Part shown: piece after piece, positions 14,770 to 18,533 of the stretch | Layout: the number at the start of each line of letters is the position of its first letter | How positions within the stretch are numbered: position 1 is the stretch's first letter | Position numbers and translations under genes: made by a program | Notes under the pieces: model-generated | What the model was told of the DNA's origin: nothing | What the model saw: the letters and a program-made list of their open reading frames with translations, nothing else | The model's database searches: none | Assembly (NCBI RefSeq): GCF_946481715.1 | Contig: NZ_CAMLOV010000113.1 | Location: 1-18,533, forward strand | Direction: 5' to 3' | Length of the DNA stretch: 18,533 bases | Origin: an uncultured Mucilaginibacter sp. | Lineage (GTDB): Bacteria > Bacteroidota > Bacteroidia > Sphingobacteriales > Sphingobacteriaceae

Positions 14770-14830
14770 ACTGAAAACTGCTAACTGAAATGGTAACTGC
14801 CAACCGCACACTGAAAACTGCCAACTGATG
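14770..14830. repeat. Degenerate 7-bp tandem array, right flank of the S23 gene, unit ACTGnnA
   Basis: Units in register: ACTGAAA, ACTGCTA, ACTGAAA, a 5-base partial TGGTA, then ACTGCCA, ACCGCAC, ACTGAAA, ACTGCCA, ACTGATG. The last unit includes the nadD ATG (14828-14830). The array begins four bases after the S23 stop codon. Confidence 0.8.
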
Positions 14831-15403
14831 AAAATAGGTTTACTATTCGGTTCGTTCAATCCCATACACATAGGGCATTTAATAATTGCCAACTACATGG
14901 CCAACCATACCGCGCTGGATAAGGTTTGGCTGGTGGTATCGCCCCAAAACCCGTTAAAAAAATACGGCGACCTCATCAACACCTACGACCGGCTGGAAAT
15001 GGCGAAACTGGCAACAGATAACGCCACCAACATTGCCGTAAGCGATGTGGAGCTAAAACTCCCGCAACCGTCCTACACTATTGATACCCTTACCCATTTA
15101 AAAGAAAAATACCCCGAGCACGAGTTTGCATTGATAATGGGATCTGATAACCTGGGCACGCTGCATAAGTGGAAAAATTACCGCCTCATCCTGCGCGATT
15201 ACCGCATATTTGTGTACCCCCGCCCCGGATATGAGAATGCCGAATTTGCATCGCATCCCTCCGTTACCATCACCATGACACCACAGATGGAACTTTCTGC
15301 CACCTTCATCCGTAAATCCATCGCCGAAAAAAAGAACGTGCAATATTTTGTGCCCGATGCAGTTTTGAATTTTATAGAGAGCAAGGGTTTGTATAAAGTG
15401 TAA
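14828..15403 (+). CDS. nadD: Nicotinate-nucleotide adenylyltransferase
   Basis: NadD joins nicotinate mononucleotide and ATP to make deamido-NAD, a step of NAD synthesis. The 191-residue product starts MKIGLLFGSFNPIHIGHLII with the nucleotidyltransferase motif H14-I-G-H17. The segments VSPQNPLKK and IMGSDNLGTLHKWKNY (substrate site) and the C-terminal SATFIRKSI, a form of the ISSTxIR motif, are also present. The start codon is set by the strong N-terminal motif and lies at the end of a heptamer array. A 4-base gap separates its stop from the next small gene. Confidence 0.96.
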   Translation: MKIGLLFGSFNPIHIGHLIIANYMANHTALDKVWLVVSPQNPLKKYGDLINTYDRLEMAKLATDNATNIAVSDVELKLPQPSYTIDTLTHLKEKYPEHEFALIMGSDNLGTLHKWKNYRLILRDYRIFVYPRPGYENAEFASHPSVTITMTPQMELSATFIRKSIAEKKNVQYFVPDAVLNFIESKGLYKV

Positions 15404-15407
15404 AGTT

Positions 15408-15596
15408 ATGGATGCATTAAAAATTTCGAAGGAAGAACTAAACGAAATATTAAACAAGTTTCCAGATAAAATCATCTTGGAGGATTTTATTGAAAGCATT
15501 ATCATCCATGCTAAAATCGAGAGAGGGCTTGATGAACTTGAACGAGGCGATGGGATGGATTGGGTGGATGTAAAAAAGGAAATGGACAAATGGTGA
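15408..15596 (+). CDS. Small antitoxin-like protein, apparently without its toxin
   Basis: This 62-residue acidic protein has the helical pattern I-I-I-H-A-K-I-E-R-G-L-D-E-L-E-R-G-D followed by VDVKKEMDKW at the end. That KIExGL...GxxxxxxxVxxExxxW pattern is common in small antitoxins paired with RelE/ParE-type toxins. No toxin gene follows. A frame overlapping its end (ATG 15590) gives only MVTIMTTTYR before a stop at 15620-15622, in the place where a toxin would begin. Four bases separate it from nadD, so it is likely co-transcribed. The antitoxin assignment rests on the pattern alone. Confidence 0.5.
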   Translation: MDALKISKEELNEILNKFPDKIILEDFIESIIIHAKIERGLDELERGDGMDWVDVKKEMDKW

Positions 15597-15621
15597 CCAT
15601 TATGACAACAACGTATAGATA

Positions 15622-16113
15622 ATGCAATCAATATTAAAGAGAATATTCTTGTTAATCTCGCTTTTATTAGCAACAAAACTCTGCGTAGCACAAAAGTCTG
15701 ACCGTGATAAAATCTACTGGACTGCCCTTGAGCAATATGTAATCTCTATTGAGTCTGAGAGCTCCGACACTACCGATAGTTATAGTTATCGTAGCGGAAA
15801 CAAAATATACCTGGAGAAACCTTTTTATATAGATAGCATACCTCCCCAAATAGGGAGGCATAAAATCATTCTTATTACGAGAGATACTCAGCGAGTGTTG
15901 TACGAAGACCACAACAACAAACTGATTCATACCAGAATTTCCCCGTTAACGATAAAAGACGAAAAGCTATTTATTACGATAACGCCGTACCATGGCACGT
16001 TTAAAAAGAAGCAATATTTTTTGGGCGCTTCTGATGGTGTGACGATTTACTTTAAGTTTGACTGTAATAAAAAGAAATACGTTTTTGATAGAATAGAAAA
16101 TTGGGCCATATAA
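15622..16113 (+). CDS. Secreted protein of unknown function
   Basis: The product is 163 residues. A signal peptide (1-23, predicted cut CVA|Q24) precedes about 140 residues predicted to be mainly beta strand, with IYLEKPFYIDSIP, HKIILITRD and ITITPYHGTF segments. No catalytic motif or known domain is recognised. The coding sequence is AT-rich compared with nadD and miaE, which suggests a more recent origin here. Its ATG overlaps the stop of the 10-codon frame after the antitoxin-like gene (TAATG), and its stop lies 4 bases before miaE, so it is probably part of the same transcript. Confidence 0.7.
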   Translation: MQSILKRIFLLISLLLATKLCVAQKSDRDKIYWTALEQYVISIESESSDTTDSYSYRSGNKIYLEKPFYIDSIPPQIGRHKIILITRDTQRVLYEDHNNKLIHTRISPLTIKDEKLFITITPYHGTFKKKQYFLGASDGVTIYFKFDCNKKKYVFDRIENWAI

Positions 16114-16117
16114 TAAT

Positions 16118-16717
16118 ATGAGCGAAAAAACAATCCTTAAACTGCAATTACCTACCGACCCGCTTTGGGTGAAAAATGTTGTGGAAAGCAACATAGAAGA
16201 ACTGCTTACCGACCACGCTTACTGCGAGCAAAAGGCCGCTACCAATGCTATTACCCTTATCGTTCAAAACCCTAACCTGAGCGATGTGGTGCAGGAAATG
16301 ATTGCCCTGGCACAGGAAGAGATGGAGCATTTTAAACGCGTACACGATATCCTGTTGCAACGAGGCTTCACCCTTGGCAAAGAGCGCAAGGATAATTATG
16401 TAAATGAGTTACGCAAGTTCATCATCGTCGGCGGTGGGCGCGAAGCGCAACTGATCGACCGGCTGCTGTTTTCGGCCATGATAGAGGCCCGCAGTTGCGA
16501 ACGTTTTAAAGTACTCTCCGAAAACATCAACGATACCGCCCTCTCCGAATTTTATTATGAACTGATGGTGAGCGAGGCTACCCACTATGCCATGTTTATC
16601 CGGCTGGCCAAAAAACATGCCGTTGAAATTGATGTAGAAAAACGCTGGAAAGAATTCCTCGATTTTGAAGCACAGGTAATACAAAATTACGGCAAAGGCG
16701 AAACTATCCACGGGTAA
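16118..16717 (+). CDS. miaE: tRNA-(ms2io6A)-hydroxylase-like di-iron protein
   Basis: MiaE hydroxylates the isopentenyl group of modified adenosine 37 in tRNAs using a di-iron centre in a ferritin-like four-helix bundle. This 199-residue protein has the expected ligands: E37 in HAYCEQKAA, the ExxH pair E68/H71 in EEMEHF, E123 in EARSCERF, and a second ExxH pair E153/H156 in SEATHYAMF. The length fits the family. It ends the long yicC-miaE gene string and converges, with a 26-base gap, on the minus-strand SH3/BamE-like gene. A related tRNA-modification role would give it a link to ileS, but no shared regulation is visible. Confidence 0.92.
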   Translation: MSEKTILKLQLPTDPLWVKNVVESNIEELLTDHAYCEQKAATNAITLIVQNPNLSDVVQEMIALAQEEMEHFKRVHDILLQRGFTLGKERKDNYVNELRKFIIVGGGREAQLIDRLLFSAMIEARSCERFKVLSENINDTALSEFYYELMVSEATHYAMFIRLAKKHAVEIDVEKRWKEFLDFEAQVIQNYGKGETIHG

Positions 16718-16743
16718 CCGCTTCGTTCAGGTTAAAATTGAAT

Positions 16744-17310
16744 TTAATCCTGCCAGGCAGTTAGTTTCCCGTTATCAAAATAATAATATTCGGTCTTTTC
16801 GTTTTCTTTGTTATACACCCACTGTTCGTGCGTACTATAGGCGGTTACTGTTCTGTTTACTTCATCCGGCTTCCCAATTACTTCTGTTACCATTTTTGGA
16901 CTCATCCCCATCCTTATAGTGCCATTGAATACATCTGTACCATATCTCAATCCATATTTCTTTATCAGCTGAGCTTTGGTTGGTTTTGCAGCAAACTCTT
17001 CTTTCTGCTTTAATATCGCAGCTTCTTTTGCGGCAGCTATCCATCTGTCTTTGAATTCTCGCAGTGCCACCGTTTCGGTAATATATAATTCTGATATGTA
17101 GCCCGTTTGGGACCCGGATGTAACTTTCCAATAATTATCCAAATAGCCTATAATTTCTATTTCGTCCGACTTATAGACCTTGAATTTTGGTGACCCAAAC
17201 GCACTTGGTTTATCTTTAACTACACCATCATCGGTCATTGTATAAGTAAACGTTTGTGCCTTCGCCAAAAGGCCGATACATATTAAGAACATAGTTGCCA
17301 GTACTTTCAT
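16744..17310 (-). CDS. Secreted protein with SH3-like and BamE/SmpA-like domains
   Basis: From the ATG at 17310 the product is 188 residues with a signal peptide (1-18, predicted cut AKA|Q19). Residues about 25-85 resemble a bacterial SH3 module (FKVYKSDEIEIIGYLDNYWKV...GYISELYI). The C-terminus (about 135-188), IRMGMSPKMVTEVIGKPDEV...EQWVYN...YYYFDNGKLTAWQ, resembles the BamE/SmpA-type fold. The middle is a lysine-rich helix. An in-frame ATG at 17337 and a TTG at 17352 would add 9 or 14 residues before the signal peptide, but the 17310 start gives a standard signal sequence. Function unknown; periplasmic or surface location is inferred. Confidence 0.72.
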   Translation of the reverse strand: MKVLATMFLICIGLLAKAQTFTYTMTDDGVVKDKPSAFGSPKFKVYKSDEIEIIGYLDNYWKVTSGSQTGYISELYITETVALREFKDRWIAAAKEAAILKQKEEFAAKPTKAQLIKKYGLRYGTDVFNGTIRMGMSPKMVTEVIGKPDEVNRTVTAYSTHEQWVYNKENEKTEYYYFDNGKLTAWQD

Positions 17311-17335
17311 TGTGATGATTGGGTTTTGTGTTGAC

Positions 17336-17353
17336 ATTGTATTTGAATACAAT
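17336..17353. promoter_or_regulatory. Perfect 8-bp inverted repeat upstream of the SH3/BamE-like gene
   Basis: ATTGTATT-TG-AATACAAT is a symmetric operator-like sequence 26-43 bases upstream of the chosen start codon (17310). A transcription factor could bind here, but none can be named. Confidence 0.4.
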
Positions 17354-17443
17354 ATAGAAAATCTCTAAATTTAATTGGGGTTGTTTGAATTATTTCTTCA
17401 TCATTTCCAACTGCTTCAGGCGACCTGAAAAGCACTTTGCTGA

Positions 17444-18533
17444 TCAGGCTATAATCCCCACCACATCCTGCAGGTAATTATCCATCATCTCAATATCCAC
17501 AATATCATTCATATACCCGATATGCATATCCGGGCGTATGATGAGCGTTTTGCGCTGCCCGGGGCGAATCTCGAACCGATCAAGTATATGCTGGTTTTTA
17601 TCAGAGGGCGGCAGATGGAAAAAGTTGAGGGTTAAATTATATTTCTGGGTGATCCATTTAGCCAGTGTAAACAGGTAGTTCTCCTGTATAATGCCGATGG
17701 TGATGAGCGTAAAACCCGGCTTGCTGCACCAGGCGTGGATATCGGTTTTTTCCTGCTTTTTCTCGTCAAAAATTTCGAGGTAGGGGAGCCTGTCGCCGGC
17801 TTTGAGCTGGGAGTTATGGCTCAGGTGCAGGTTGAGTTTGCTATCGCGGTAGTTGATGCCGGTTTGCGATATGCGGTTAAAAAACTCCGTTCGGAATTTC
17901 TCGTTTTTCCATATCAAATTGAGCGCAAAGGGCATGGCAAATTGTTTTACCAGGTTGCCAAACATGCTGCGGGATGTAATAAGGCTAAACATACGGTCGG
18001 TTGTCTTCAGCAGGTCTTTGGCTACGGGCATGCGCTCTTCTGCGTAGCTTTTAAGGATGCCTGGAGCCATTTGGCCGGTAACCACCCCTGCCAGTTTCCA
18101 GGCAAGGTTGTAAGCATCCTGTAGCCCCGTATTCATCCCCTGCCCGCCAACCGGCGAATGGATATGTGCGGCATCTCCAATCAAAAAGCAGTTGCCATCG
18201 TTAAACGTATCTGCCATGCGATGATGCAACTTAAACAACGTAAACCAGTTGTTTTGTAATACCTCGATATGCTGCCCCGTTAGTTTCCGCAGCCCGGGTA
18301 GGATATCTTCCAATTTTAGATCCTCTTTATCCTCAAACTCATCGGGTATGCTGGCCACAATGCGTAAACCCTGCTCGCCCGGCAATGGGAAAAAGCCGGC
18401 GAAGTTTTTGCGCGACATAAATAACTGTACATAGTTTGTACTAAAGTTCCCCGTTATCTTCACATCAGCCAGGTAAAACTTGTGCTGGTAAGTATCGCCG
18501 GTAAAGGGGATGCCCAACTGCTTGCGCACAATG
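17444..18533 (-). CDS. FAD-dependent aromatic-type monooxygenase, C-terminal part (cut by window edge)
   Basis: The frame is open to the window end. It enters through the segment VRKQLGIPFTG, which follows the DG motif in this family, so the N-terminal FAD Rossmann fold lies outside the window. The fragment contains the GD motif region GDAAHIHSPVGGQGMNTGLQ with the following DAYNLAWKLAG, typical of PheA/TfdB/PobA-class flavin hydroxylases. A C-terminal thioredoxin-like domain includes RPGQRKTLIIRPDMHIGY. Such enzymes hydroxylate aromatic or polyketide-like compounds using NAD(P)H and oxygen; the substrate cannot be told. A GTG at 18529 could be read as a start but falls inside the conserved fold. 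No gene was found in the 133 bases between it and 17310. Confidence 0.87.
   Translation of the reverse strand, partial: IVRKQLGIPFTGDTYQHKFYLADVKITGNFSTNYVQLFMSRKNFAGFFPLPGEQGLRIVASIPDEFEDKEDLKLEDILPGLRKLTGQHIEVLQNNWFTLFKLHHRMADTFNDGNCFLIGDAAHIHSPVGGQGMNTGLQDAYNLAWKLAGVVTGQMAPGILKSYAEERMPVAKDLLKTTDRMFSLITSRSMFGNLVKQFAMPFALNLIWKNEKFRTEFFNRISQTGINYRDSKLNLHLSHNSQLKAGDRLPYLEIFDEKKQEKTDIHAWCSKPGFTLITIGIIQENYLFTLAKWITQKYNLTLNFFHLPPSDKNQHILDRFEIRPGQRKTLIIRPDMHIGYMNDIVDIEMMDNYLQDVVGIIA

Noticed and set aside
14353..14830. CRISPR array or diversity-generating retroelement around the S23 gene
   Set aside because: Units are 7 bp with no spacers, and no Cas gene, reverse transcriptase or template/variable repeat pair is present; resemblance of S23 to Avd alone is not enough.
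17311..17352. Extended start of the SH3/BamE-like protein at TTG 17352 or ATG 17337
   Set aside because: The extra residues would precede a normal signal peptide and overlap an operator-like palindrome; the ATG at 17310 gives a standard signal sequence.
18527..18529. GTG as the true start of the FAD monooxygenase
   Set aside because: The segment VRKQLGIPFTG is internal in this enzyme class and the FAD-binding N-terminus is missing, so the gene continues past the window edge.

Overview
This window looks like chromosomal DNA from a member of the Bacteroidota, most likely Sphingobacteriaceae (Mucilaginibacter/Pedobacter-like). That placement is an inference from several signs. The promoters resemble TAnnTTTG -7 elements and ribosome binding sites are mostly absent. 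An IPExxxVDY-family gene lies beside acpP. The order ileS / DksA-like / lspA is present. All five predicted signal peptides cleave immediately before a glutamine. No rRNA, tRNA, insertion sequence, phage gene or CRISPR array was found.

Layout. (1) 1-722, minus: 5' part of an APC-superfamily amino acid/polyamine permease, cut by the window edge; the true reading frame runs off the window. (2) 723-1052: gene-free, holding a 132-bp nested inverted repeat and the ileS promoter. (3) 1053-5433, plus: tight operon ileS (type 2, with an altered GIHH signature) - DksA/TraR-like protein - lspA. (4) 5434-5961: gene-free, with a strong hairpin terminator and a cluster of three palindromic repeats. (5) 5962-7360, plus: two secreted proteins (thioredoxin-fold and SIMPL domain), each followed by a terminator-like hairpin. 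(6) 7468-9398, minus: pyk and the IPExxxVDY protein, divergent from (7) 9544-11789, plus: acpP-fabF-rnc. (8) 11856-12626, minus: secreted protein with a carboxypeptidase-regulatory-like domain. (9) 12827-16717, plus: yicC, gmk, a four-helix-bundle S23 protein, nadD, an antitoxin-like small ORF, a secreted unknown and miaE. (10) 16744-18533, minus: secreted SH3/BamE-like protein and the 3' part of an FAD-dependent aromatic-type monooxygenase.

The genes are mainly housekeeping: translation (ileS, miaE), lipoprotein maturation (lspA), glycolysis (pyk), fatty acid synthesis (acpP, fabF), RNA processing (rnc, yicC), GMP phosphorylation (gmk) and NAD synthesis (nadD). Accessory genes (S23 protein, antitoxin-like ORF, secreted unknown) are threaded between gmk and miaE.

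The most unusual signal is not a gene. Nine short degenerate tandem arrays with a strict 7-bp (or 8-bp) period sit at gene borders, each with its own unit word. Several overlap or abut start or stop codons. In two places they form inverted pairs: one brackets the S23 gene between gmk and nadD, the other forms a potential long hairpin over the gmk start codon. I do not know a description of this repeat class in this group of bacteria.
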